From Lentzea tibetensis (GTDB lineage: Bacteria > Actinomycetota > Actinomycetes > Mycobacteriales > Pseudonocardiaceae), in NCBI RefSeq assembly GCF_007845675.1, contig NZ_VOBR01000020.1, positions 1 through 64,000 of the forward strand: a stretch of DNA of 64,000 nt, written 5' to 3'. This document shows positions 47,851 to 54,814 of this stretch, piece after piece (the first letter of the stretch is position 1; each line of letters opens with the position of its first letter). Under the pieces are notes generated by a model. The model was given only the letters and a program-made list of their open reading frames with translations, had not been told where the DNA came from and searched no databases. The position numbers and the translations under genes were made by a program.

Positions 47851-48536
47851 GCCCGTTCGTCGAGGCGATCACCGGGGCCCTCGCCCCGGTGATCGCCGAG
47901 GTGAAGCTGCGGTCGGCCGACGGCCACGACCTGCTGCGCGGCCGTTCCGTGGCGTCGGTGGTCGCGGCGTACCGGGAAGCCGGTGCGCCGTGCGTGTCCG
48001 TGGTGACCGGGCGGTGGTTCGGTGGCACTCCCGCGCTGCTGCGCGAGGTGGCGTCACTGGTTGACGTTCCGGTGCTGCAGAAGGACTTCATCACGCGGGA
48101 GAGCCAGCTTCGGCAGGCTCGCTCACTGGGTGCGTCCGCTGTGCTGCTGACCGCCGCGTTGCTGCCCGCGGGTGTGCTGCGTTCGTTGGCCGATCGTGCT
48201 TTGGGGCTCGGGCTCACGCCGTTCATCGAGGTGGCATCCGCCGGGGAGCTGCCTGCTGACGCGTCGGGCTGCGTGGTCGCGGTGAACAACAAGGACATCG
48301 CAACGCGTGAGCGCACCGGTGGTTCCGTCGAACGCGGGCTTTCGTTGTTGCCCGCGGTGCTGGCGACCGGCACGCCCTGCCCGGTGAGCGCCAGCGGCAT
48401 CTCCCCCGCCGCCGGAGCCCGTCTGGTGCACGCCGGTTTCGCCGGACTGTTGGTAGGGACCGATCTGCTGCGGGCTTCCTCCCCCGCCGCGTGGTTCGAC
48501 GAGTTCACGCGTCATCGTCTGGAGGACACCGCATGA
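47847..48536 (+). CDS. trpC-like: TrpC-like indole-3-glycerol-phosphate synthase homologue
   Basis: A 229-aa homologue, shorter than the usual about 260 because the N-terminal helical cap is missing. Catalytic residues are kept: Glu and Lys in IAEVKLRS, Lys in VPVLQKDFI, Glu in PFIEVAS, Asn in VAVNNKDIAT and Ser in VSASGIS. The SPSKG segment is SADGHD, and the Arg of NNRDL that holds the anthranilate carboxylate is Lys (NNKDI). This favours ring closure on a different aminoaryl substrate. GTG 47847 overlaps trpF by 4 bp. Confidence 0.85.
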   Translation: MSPFVEAITGALAPVIAEVKLRSADGHDLLRGRSVASVVAAYREAGAPCVSVVTGRWFGGTPALLREVASLVDVPVLQKDFITRESQLRQARSLGASAVLLTAALLPAGVLRSLADRALGLGLTPFIEVASAGELPADASGCVVAVNNKDIATRERTGGSVERGLSLLPAVLATGTPCPVSASGISPAAGARLVHAGFAGLLVGTDLLRASSPAAWFDEFTRHRLEDTA

Positions 48537-49792
48537 CCGGGCTCCGCTCCCTGCTGCCGGATCTGCTGGTCCACTCCGCGCCGCTGCCCGTCGACCGGAT
48601 CGGTGCGGACTTCGCCGCCCGGTTCGCCGGCGTGCCCGCGACTTCTTCGGCGTGCGCGGAACCTGCCGTGCTGTATCCCGTGACCGGCTCGGACATCCCG
48701 GTGCTGCTGGGCATGTACGGCTGCGAGGAGCGGGTGCGCGGCTGGCTGCCCGGTGGTGCCGCGGACTTGGTGGAAAGGGCCGTCGCGCCGGAGCACGTGG
48801 TCGATCCGCCGTGCCAGCAGGCGAAGTCGCAGCTCTCCGCGCTCCCCGTGCTGCGCACGACCCCGCGTGACGCCGGGCCGTACATCACGATGGGCGTGGT
48901 GCACGCGCACGATCCGGAGACCGGCGAGAGCGCGCTGTCCGTGCACCGGATGCTGGTGCTGAGCGCCGATCGGCTGGCCATCTGGATGGTGCCGGGCCGC
49001 CAGCTGCTCGCGATGCACCGGCGGCTCGGCAGGCTGCCGGTGTCGGTCAACATCGGCGCTCCCCCGGCCGCGATGGTCGCGTCCGCGTTGTCCAGCGCCG
49101 TGCTGCCGGACGGCGTCGGCAAGCTCGACGTGGCCGGAGCGCTCGCCGGGGCGCCGTTGACTGTCGCCGATGGGATCAGCCAGCCGGTGCGGGTGCTGGC
49201 TTCGGCCGAGATCGTGCTGGAGGGCTACCTGTCCGACGAGGTCGCGGACGAGGGTGCCGGTGTGTCGCTGCCCGAGTTCCTCGGCTACGACGGCGACACC
49301 CGCTCGGGCCTCCCGGTGCTGACCGTCACCGCGGTGACGACCCGGCGGGATCCCGTCTACCAGGCGGTGATCGGTCCGGGCCGCGAGCAGTCGGTGATAC
49401 TCGGCCTGGCGGGCGCGCTGTCCGTCGCGCTGTGCGGCGACCCGGCTCTCGCCGACCTGCACTTCCCCGCCGCCGGTGGCGGGATGCTCACCCTGTTCGC
49501 CTCGGTGCGGCCGAACTCCGACCTGGCCTCCGCAGCGCGGCGGATCTTCGACCGGCACCGGTTCGTCAAACTGATCGTCTTCACCGACACCGACGTGGAC
49601 ATCCGCTGTGCCGAGGACGTGTGGTGGGCGGTGACCACCCGCGCGAACCTGGGCGCCGACTGCACCACGTTCGACGGGTACCAGCCGCTGGCGATGGACC
49701 CGTCGCAGGCGCCGGGCTGGCGTCCCGGCGGCACCGGTCGCACGTTCATCGACGCCACCTCGGCGCACCCCGTTCGCCGGAGCTTCGCATGA
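48533..49792 (+). CDS. ubiD-like: UbiD-family decarboxylase
   Basis: A 419-aa member of the prenylated-FMN-dependent UbiD family. Recognisable segments are YITMGVVHAHDPETGESALS, LPVSVNIGAPPAAMVAS and AEIVLEGYLSDEVADEGAGV with the acidic residues of the active site, then GYDGDTRSGLPVLTVTAV. Members act on aromatic and heteroaromatic acids, including pyrrole-2-carboxylate. Here it probably removes or adds a ring carboxylate during building of the amino acid. ATGA overlaps with trpC and ubiX. Confidence 0.85.
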   Translation: MTGLRSLLPDLLVHSAPLPVDRIGADFAARFAGVPATSSACAEPAVLYPVTGSDIPVLLGMYGCEERVRGWLPGGAADLVERAVAPEHVVDPPCQQAKSQLSALPVLRTTPRDAGPYITMGVVHAHDPETGESALSVHRMLVLSADRLAIWMVPGRQLLAMHRRLGRLPVSVNIGAPPAAMVASALSSAVLPDGVGKLDVAGALAGAPLTVADGISQPVRVLASAEIVLEGYLSDEVADEGAGVSLPEFLGYDGDTRSGLPVLTVTAVTTRRDPVYQAVIGPGREQSVILGLAGALSVALCGDPALADLHFPAAGGGMLTLFASVRPNSDLASAARRIFDRHRFVKLIVFTDTDVDIRCAEDVWWAVTTRANLGADCTTFDGYQPLAMDPSQAPGWRPGGTGRTFIDATSAHPVRRSFA

Positions 49793-50355
49793 AGCTCGTC
49801 GTGGGCATCACCGGCGCGACCGGGTCGATCATCGGCATCCGGCTCCTGCAGGCGTTGCGCTCGCTCGAGGTCGAGACGCACCTGGTGCTCAGCAGGTGGG
49901 GCCGGGCGACGTTGGAGATGGAGACCGACTTCACCGCCGCCGAGGTCCGCTCGCTCGCGGACGTGTCGTACGGGCCGGGCGACGCGTCCGCGGCGATCGC
50001 CAGCGGCTCGTTCCGCACCGACGGCATGATCATCGCGCCGTGCAGCATGAAGACCTTGGCGGCCGTGCGCACCGGTTACGGCGACGGGCTCATCCCGCGT
50101 GCCGCCGACGTGGCGTTGAAGGAGCGGCGCAAGCTCGTGCTCGTGCCGCGTGAGCTGCCGCTGTCCGAGATCCACCTGGAGAACATGTTGGCGCTCACCA
50201 GGATGGGGGCGGTGATCGCGCCGCCCGTGCCCGCCTTCTACACGCGGCCTGCGTCGATCGACGAGCTCGTGACGCACATCGTGGCTCGGGTGCTGGACCA
50301 GTTCGGTCTCGACGTCGGCGCGCCGCGGTGGACCGGGTCTGGGACGTTCGAGTGA
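49789..50355 (+). CDS. ubiX-like: UbiX-like flavin prenyltransferase
   Basis: A 188-aa flavoprotein that makes prenyl-FMN for UbiD. Motifs are KLVVGITGATGSIIGIRLLQ, the APCSMKTLAAVRTGYGDGLI segment, DVALKERRKLVLVPRELPLS, IHLENMLALTRMGAVIAPPV and PAFYTRP. Its ATG overlaps the ubiD stop. As last gene of the operon it supplies the cofactor of its neighbour, which supports the pair being active. Confidence 0.95.
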   Translation: MKLVVGITGATGSIIGIRLLQALRSLEVETHLVLSRWGRATLEMETDFTAAEVRSLADVSYGPGDASAAIASGSFRTDGMIIAPCSMKTLAAVRTGYGDGLIPRAADVALKERRKLVLVPRELPLSEIHLENMLALTRMGAVIAPPVPAFYTRPASIDELVTHIVARVLDQFGLDVGAPRWTGSGTFE

Positions 50356-50594
50356 GGGTTGCCGGGCTTCGCCCGGACCACGAGTGATGCCTCCTTCGTC
50401 GGCCTCACCCGTACTGGATTCTTGGGTGGCTTGGCACCGTGGTCCGGTCCGGTGGTCGGCTTTCGTTGTTCTGGTTGCGCTGGCTCCGTGGTCGCCGGTC
50501 GGTGGCTGGGCTTGGCCTTGCTTCCTCGTGACCCCGCTTGCCGTTGTGGTTCTTTCCCTGCTCGCTGCGGGTTGGGGGTTGCCGGGCTTCGCGA
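50356..50594. repeat. 17-nt direct repeats in the convergent spacer
   Basis: The same 17 bases occur at 50356-50372 (immediately after the ubiX stop) and at 50576-50592 (immediately before the response-regulator stop). They flank about 203 bp that lack a supported gene. The frames here show hydrophobic but non-homologous translations. This may be a duplication or excision scar at the right cluster edge. Confidence 0.55.
50362..50376. terminator. Short hairpin after ubiX
   Basis: CCGGGC (50362-50367) pairs perfectly with GCCCGG (50371-50376) around a 3-nt loop, 7 bp after the ubiX stop codon. It is a likely terminator of the operon although short and lacking a T-run. Confidence 0.5.
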
Positions 50595-51266
50595 CTAGTG
50601 CGCGGCCTCGCGGAGGAACGCCAGCACGGCGGCCACCCTGCGGTGCACCGGCTCGTCGGCCAGCCCGAGCTTGCCGAAGATCGCGTTGACGTGCTTCTCG
50701 ACGGTCGACGACGACAGGTGCAGCGCCTGCTCGATCCCCGCGTTCGTCTTGCCCTGCGCCATCTCCCGCAGCACGTCGAGCTCGCGGGCGGTGAGCGCGG
50801 CCAGTGGTGAACCGGCCGTGCGCGTCCGCCTGCCGACCAGCGCCTCGACGACCAGGGGGTCGATCACCGAACCGCCGCGCGCCACCTCGCGCAGCGCGCG
50901 GACCAGGTCCTCGAGGTCGCCGAGCCGGTCCTTGAGCAGGTAGGCGAGCCCGGCTGTGCCGTTGCGCAGCAGTGCGAAGGCGTAGCTCTCGTCGGTGTGC
51001 TGGGACAGCACGGCGACGCCGATGCCGGGGTGCTCGGCGCGGATGGCGTGCGCGGCGTCGATGCCCTCCATGTGGTGACCTGGCGGCATGCGGATGTCGG
51101 TCAGCACCGCCTGCGGGCTCAGCCTGCGCACCGCGTCGCGCAGGTCGTCCGCGTCACCGACCGCGGCCAGCACGTCGATCTCGCCGGAGTCCTCCAGCAG
51201 TCGGCGGGTGCCCTCGCGGACCAGGTAGTTGTCCTCCGCGATCACCACGCGCAGCCGGTCAGCCAC
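50595..51266 (-). CDS. NarL/LuxR-type response regulator
   Basis: A 223-aa response regulator. The receiver domain has VVIAEDNYLVREG, the phospho-Asp in AVLTDIRMPP and Lys in AYLLKDRLGD. The C-terminal LuxR HTH is LTARELDVLREMAQGKTNAG, SSSTVEKHVNAIFGKLGL. It overlaps the partner kinase gene by 8 bp. As it converges on ubiX, it need not belong to the cluster. Confidence 0.95.
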   Translation of the reverse strand: MADRLRVVIAEDNYLVREGTRRLLEDSGEIDVLAAVGDADDLRDAVRRLSPQAVLTDIRMPPGHHMEGIDAAHAIRAEHPGIGVAVLSQHTDESYAFALLRNGTAGLAYLLKDRLGDLEDLVRALREVARGGSVIDPLVVEALVGRRTRTAGSPLAALTARELDVLREMAQGKTNAGIEQALHLSSSTVEKHVNAIFGKLGLADEPVHRRVAAVLAFLREAAH

Positions 51267-53301
51267 GGCTCGCTCCCGTGGGCAGGTCCGCGTGCACCCG
51301 CGTCCCCGCGCCCGGCTCGCCGGACACGCTCAGCCTGCCGCCCAGCGCCTCCACCCGGTCGCGCAGGTTCGTCAGCCCCTGGCCGTTGCCTGCTCCCAGG
51401 CCGACACCCGAGTCGCACACCTCGACCTCCAGCCGCCCGTCCACCGCGGCCAGCGACACCCGCGCCGACGCGGCCGCGGAGTGCTTGACCACGTTCGTCA
51501 GAGCCTCGCAGACCACGAAGTAGGCGGCACCTTCGACCTCGGTGCCGAGCCGCTGCTCGCGCAGGCCCGGTGAGGCGTGCACGGTGACCGCGAGGGGCAG
51601 CCGGTCGGCTCTGGCCTCCACCGCGGCGACCAGGCCGCGGTCGCTGAGCACCGGCGGGTGGATGCCGTGCGCGAGCTCGCGCAGGTCCGCGAGCAGCTCC
51701 CGCGTGTCGGACTGCAGCTCGTCCAGCACCTCGGCCGCCTCCCGTTCGCCGCGGCCGACCTGGTTGCGCGCCAGCCGCATCTTCATGATCAGGGCGACGA
51801 CCTGCTGCTGCGCGCCGTCGTGGATGTCGCGCTCGATGCGCCGCCGCTCGTCGTCCTGCGCGGCGACGATCCTGGTGCGCGACGTCGCCAGCTCGTCGAC
51901 CTGCTCGGCCAGCCTGGCGGTCAGCTGGACGTTCGCGATGGCGGTCGCCGCCTGCCCGGCCAGCGTGGCCAGCAGCTCGCGGTCGGCCGCGCTGTAGCCG
52001 CCTTCCTTCGGACCGCACTCGATCACGCCGATCGTCGAACCCGCGCGTTCCAGCGGCACGGTCAGCTCCGGCTCGCCTTCGGGGTGCCCGGCGACGGCAC
52101 GCGCGCTCGGCAGCGTCACCCGCACCCAGCCCGCGTCCAGTCCCTTGTGGACGGTCTCGGTCAGTCGCGGCAGGAGGTCCGCGAGCTCGACGGTCTGCTC
52201 GAGGCCCGCGCCGAACCTGGTGACGAGCTCGTAGCGGTTGACCCGCTCGCCGAACACGAGGCGGTCAGCCAGTCGCTCGAGCCGTCTGCGCAGCGGCTGG
52301 AACACGGCGGCCGCGGCGATGGTCAGCACCACCGCCACCTCGACCGGGATCTGGTCGCCGAGCGCCAGCCCCGGCGCAACGCTCAGTCCGATGTAGACGG
52401 CCGCGATACCGAGCGACAGCACGCCGAACGTCACCGACCGGCGGACCGCGACGTCGATGTCGTACAGCCGGTGCCGGAGGATCCCGATGACCACGCTCAC
52501 CGGCACCATCAGCAGGAACACGACCGACGCGCCGCGCACCAGCTGCACCCAGGCGGGCGGCTCGGGGAACCGGTTCTCGAGCACGGTCAGCAGCGCGGTG
52601 GCCACGACCAGACCGATCGTCGCGTACATCAGCAGCCGCATGCGCGCCCGTTGCCCGGCGTCCGCCTGGACGAACCGCACGAACAGCACCGTGATCAGCA
52701 CGAGCGCGCCGTAGTAGCTCAGGTACAGGTTCGCCAGCAGCCCGCCGAGCGGCTGCAACCACGCCACGGCGAGCGGGCTCGGCACCACCGGCGCCGGGTC
52801 GAGCAGGTACGCGTCGATCACCAGGTTCGGCCGGGTCAGCAGCAACAGCGGCGGCAGCGCGAGGTGCGCCCACACGGCGTTCAGCGCCCAGCGCTGCCAG
52901 GTCCGCTCCACGACACCGTCCGGGAAGGACGCCAGCAGCAGCACGGCCGCGATCAACGCCGCCACGCCGGTGTACTGGTAGACCAGGTTCGCCCACCAGA
53001 ACCACCGGCCGGGCCCGTTCGCCTCGAACGCCTGCCGGACCGGGATCTCCATGCCCGCGTTGACCGCCAGCGCCGAGCTCATCAGCAGCATCCGGCGCGC
53101 CTGGGGGTGTTCCGGGCGCTCGTGCATCAGCCACACCGCGACCCCGTACATCGGCGCGATGCCGAGCATCACCCAGCCGAGTCCGCCGATCGTGCCGTGC
53201 CCGCCCGGCGCACCCAGCACCCGGTAGCCGATGGCGACCGCCAGCCCGGCACCGCCGAGCGCGGTGCCTGCGTACCACGCGATCCGAGGCCAGGAGGGCA
53301 C
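51259..53301 (-). CDS. Membrane sensor histidine kinase (HisKA_3)
   Basis: A 680-aa kinase. About seven to nine transmembrane helices (residues 1-290) are followed by a GAF-like region (about 320-460), the dimerisation/phosphoacceptor segment RRRIERDIHDGAQQQVVALI and a HATPase_c domain (VCEALTNVVKHS, GQGLTNLRDRVEALGGRLSV). It pairs with the downstream response regulator. GTG 53301 is chosen because the hydrophobic region begins just after it; no strong ribosome binding site is visible, so the exact start is uncertain. Confidence 0.9.
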   Translation of the reverse strand: MPSWPRIAWYAGTALGGAGLAVAIGYRVLGAPGGHGTIGGLGWVMLGIAPMYGVAVWLMHERPEHPQARRMLLMSSALAVNAGMEIPVRQAFEANGPGRWFWWANLVYQYTGVAALIAAVLLLASFPDGVVERTWQRWALNAVWAHLALPPLLLLTRPNLVIDAYLLDPAPVVPSPLAVAWLQPLGGLLANLYLSYYGALVLITVLFVRFVQADAGQRARMRLLMYATIGLVVATALLTVLENRFPEPPAWVQLVRGASVVFLLMVPVSVVIGILRHRLYDIDVAVRRSVTFGVLSLGIAAVYIGLSVAPGLALGDQIPVEVAVVLTIAAAAVFQPLRRRLERLADRLVFGERVNRYELVTRFGAGLEQTVELADLLPRLTETVHKGLDAGWVRVTLPSARAVAGHPEGEPELTVPLERAGSTIGVIECGPKEGGYSAADRELLATLAGQAATAIANVQLTARLAEQVDELATSRTRIVAAQDDERRRIERDIHDGAQQQVVALIMKMRLARNQVGRGEREAAEVLDELQSDTRELLADLRELAHGIHPPVLSDRGLVAAVEARADRLPLAVTVHASPGLREQRLGTEVEGAAYFVVCEALTNVVKHSAAASARVSLAAVDGRLEVEVCDSGVGLGAGNGQGLTNLRDRVEALGGRLSVSGEPGAGTRVHADLPTGASRG

Positions 53302-53454
53302 ACCGGCATTGTGTGCCCGCGGCGATCGGCGGCGCCACGGGGAGAACCCCGCCCGCACCCCGCGGCTGTCCTCCACCTCGACTCTGCTGCCTGACCGCGT
53401 TCCGGCGCGCGTCGGGGCGAACGAGCATGGCTCCGGCGCGAAAGGAGCCTGATC

Positions 53455-53883
53455 ATGGCCACGCAGCTGATGCGCAACCTCATGCGACTGGGCAACTCGC
53501 TCGGCGTCTCGCTCTACCGGCGGTCCCACGGCCGCATCGGCGGTGGCGCCAAGGGACTCCAGGTGTGCTTGCTGACGGTGCCCGGCCGCCGGACCGGGCA
53601 GCCGCACACGGTCGCGGTCGCCTTCATGGAACACGACGGCGCCCACCTCGTCATGGGATCGGGAGGCGGGCAGAAACCGGAACCGCAGTGGATGAGGAAC
53701 CTCCGGGTCGCGTCCCGTGCCACGATCCAGATCGGCGACGAGGTCCGCGAGGTCACGCCGCGCATCACGGCCGGAGAGGAACGCGACCGGCTGTGGCACG
53801 ACGTCGTGCTCGCCCGCGCGCCGTTCTTCGTGAAGTACGAGGAGCGGTCCGGCCGCACGATCCCGATCGCGGTGCTCCGATGA
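53455..53883 (+). CDS. Deazaflavin (F420)-dependent nitroreductase family protein
   Basis: A 142-aa protein of the Ddn/DUF385 family. Motifs are VCLLTVPGRRTGQPHTVAVA, GSGGGQKPEPQWMRNLRVAS and a C-terminal YEERSGRTIPIAVL. These split-barrel proteins bind F420 and reduce quinones or nitro compounds. First gene of a four-gene operon in which every junction is a 4-bp ATGA overlap, ending with a multicopper oxidase. Confidence 0.9.
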   Translation: MATQLMRNLMRLGNSLGVSLYRRSHGRIGGGAKGLQVCLLTVPGRRTGQPHTVAVAFMEHDGAHLVMGSGGGQKPEPQWMRNLRVASRATIQIGDEVREVTPRITAGEERDRLWHDVVLARAPFFVKYEERSGRTIPIAVLR

Positions 53884-54425
53884 CCGCCACCCGCGGGTGG
53901 GCGCTCGCGGCGGGAGTCGCCGGCGTGATCGCCAACGTCCTGCTGGTCCTGTTCTTCGCCGTCGACCAGCCGTGGCGGCCGCAGCCGCACGGAACCGGGT
54001 GGCTCGGCCCGGCCAACGACGTCGTGGTGGCACTGCAGTTCGCGGCACTGGTCCCGCTGGCCGTCGCGCTGCGCCGCGGCTCGCTGGTCGGCGTGCCCGC
54101 CATGATCGCGGTGGTCGTGCTGCAGCTGCTGCTGGTCGCGGACGTGCTCCCGTTCGACGTGCAGGTGTTCTTCGTGACCGCGGGCATCGCCGTCGTGCTC
54201 GGCTGGCTGCTCGTCGTGAGCAGGCGGGCGGACCTGCCGCGGGCGGCCGCCCGGCTCGGCACTGCCGTGTCGCTCAGCTACTTCGCGGGCATCGCGCTGG
54301 TGCTCGTCTCGCTGCTGCTGCCGTCCGGCTCAGTGCTCCAGTGGGCCGGCCTCGCACTGGGCGCGGCCGGGTTCCTGGCGTTCGGCGCGTGGCCGCTCTG
54401 GTTGGCGTTCGAGGAGGAGAGATGA
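53880..54425 (+). CDS. Six-helix integral membrane protein
   Basis: A 181-aa protein with about six transmembrane helices (for example GVAGVIANVLLVLFFAV near the start and WAGLALGAAGFLAFGAWPLW at the end). No family recognised. It lies between the Ddn-like gene and a smaller membrane protein and probably forms part of the same membrane redox system. Confidence 0.75.
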   Translation: MTATRGWALAAGVAGVIANVLLVLFFAVDQPWRPQPHGTGWLGPANDVVVALQFAALVPLAVALRRGSLVGVPAMIAVVVLQLLLVADVLPFDVQVFFVTAGIAVVLGWLLVVSRRADLPRAAARLGTAVSLSYFAGIALVLVSLLLPSGSVLQWAGLALGAAGFLAFGAWPLWLAFEEER

Positions 54426-54814
54426 TCACCGAGACCCAGGTCGAAGCACCGCGGAAGTCGTTGCGGGCGTTGCGAATCATCGTCGCGCTGCACACGACGT
54501 GCGTGCTCGCCCAGCCCGCGCTCGCCGGGCTCTACCTCAGCGGCGTGGTCGACGCGTTGTTCTTCCACGGCCGCACCGGCGACACGATCAGCGTGCTCGG
54601 CCTCGCCCAGCTGATCGCCGCGATCGTCTTCGTGTGGCGCGGCAAGGGCCACAAGCCCGCGCTGTGGGCGGCGATCGGCATCTTCCTCGCCGAGATGGTG
54701 CAGATGCCGCTGGGCATCGAAGGCGTCGTGGCACTGCACGTCCCGCTCGGCGTGTCGATCGTCGTCGGGCAGATCCTGTTCACCGTCTGGCTGTTCAGGG
54801 AGGGACGGTCATGA
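54422..54814 (+). CDS. Small four-helix membrane protein
   Basis: A 130-aa protein with four likely transmembrane helices (IIVALHTTCVLAQPALAGLY, LGLAQLIAAIVFVW, ALWAAIGIFLAEMVQ, LGVSIVVGQILFTVWLF). Conserved-looking His residues at helix ends might bind metal or haem, which is speculation. Translationally coupled to both neighbours. Confidence 0.75.
   Translation: MITETQVEAPRKSLRALRIIVALHTTCVLAQPALAGLYLSGVVDALFFHGRTGDTISVLGLAQLIAAIVFVWRGKGHKPALWAAIGIFLAEMVQMPLGIEGVVALHVPLGVSIVVGQILFTVWLFREGRS

Noticed and set aside
41902-48536. Reading the trp-like genes as the housekeeping tryptophan operon
   Set aside because: No trpE/trpG, altered anthranilate-site motifs, and interleaving with EctC, A-PCP, dehydrogenase and UbiD/X argue for secondary metabolism.
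50384-50689. Small hydrophobic plus-strand protein after ubiX
   Set aside because: It runs antisense into the response-regulator gene, has no ribosome binding site, and lies between the 17-nt repeats without recognisable homology.
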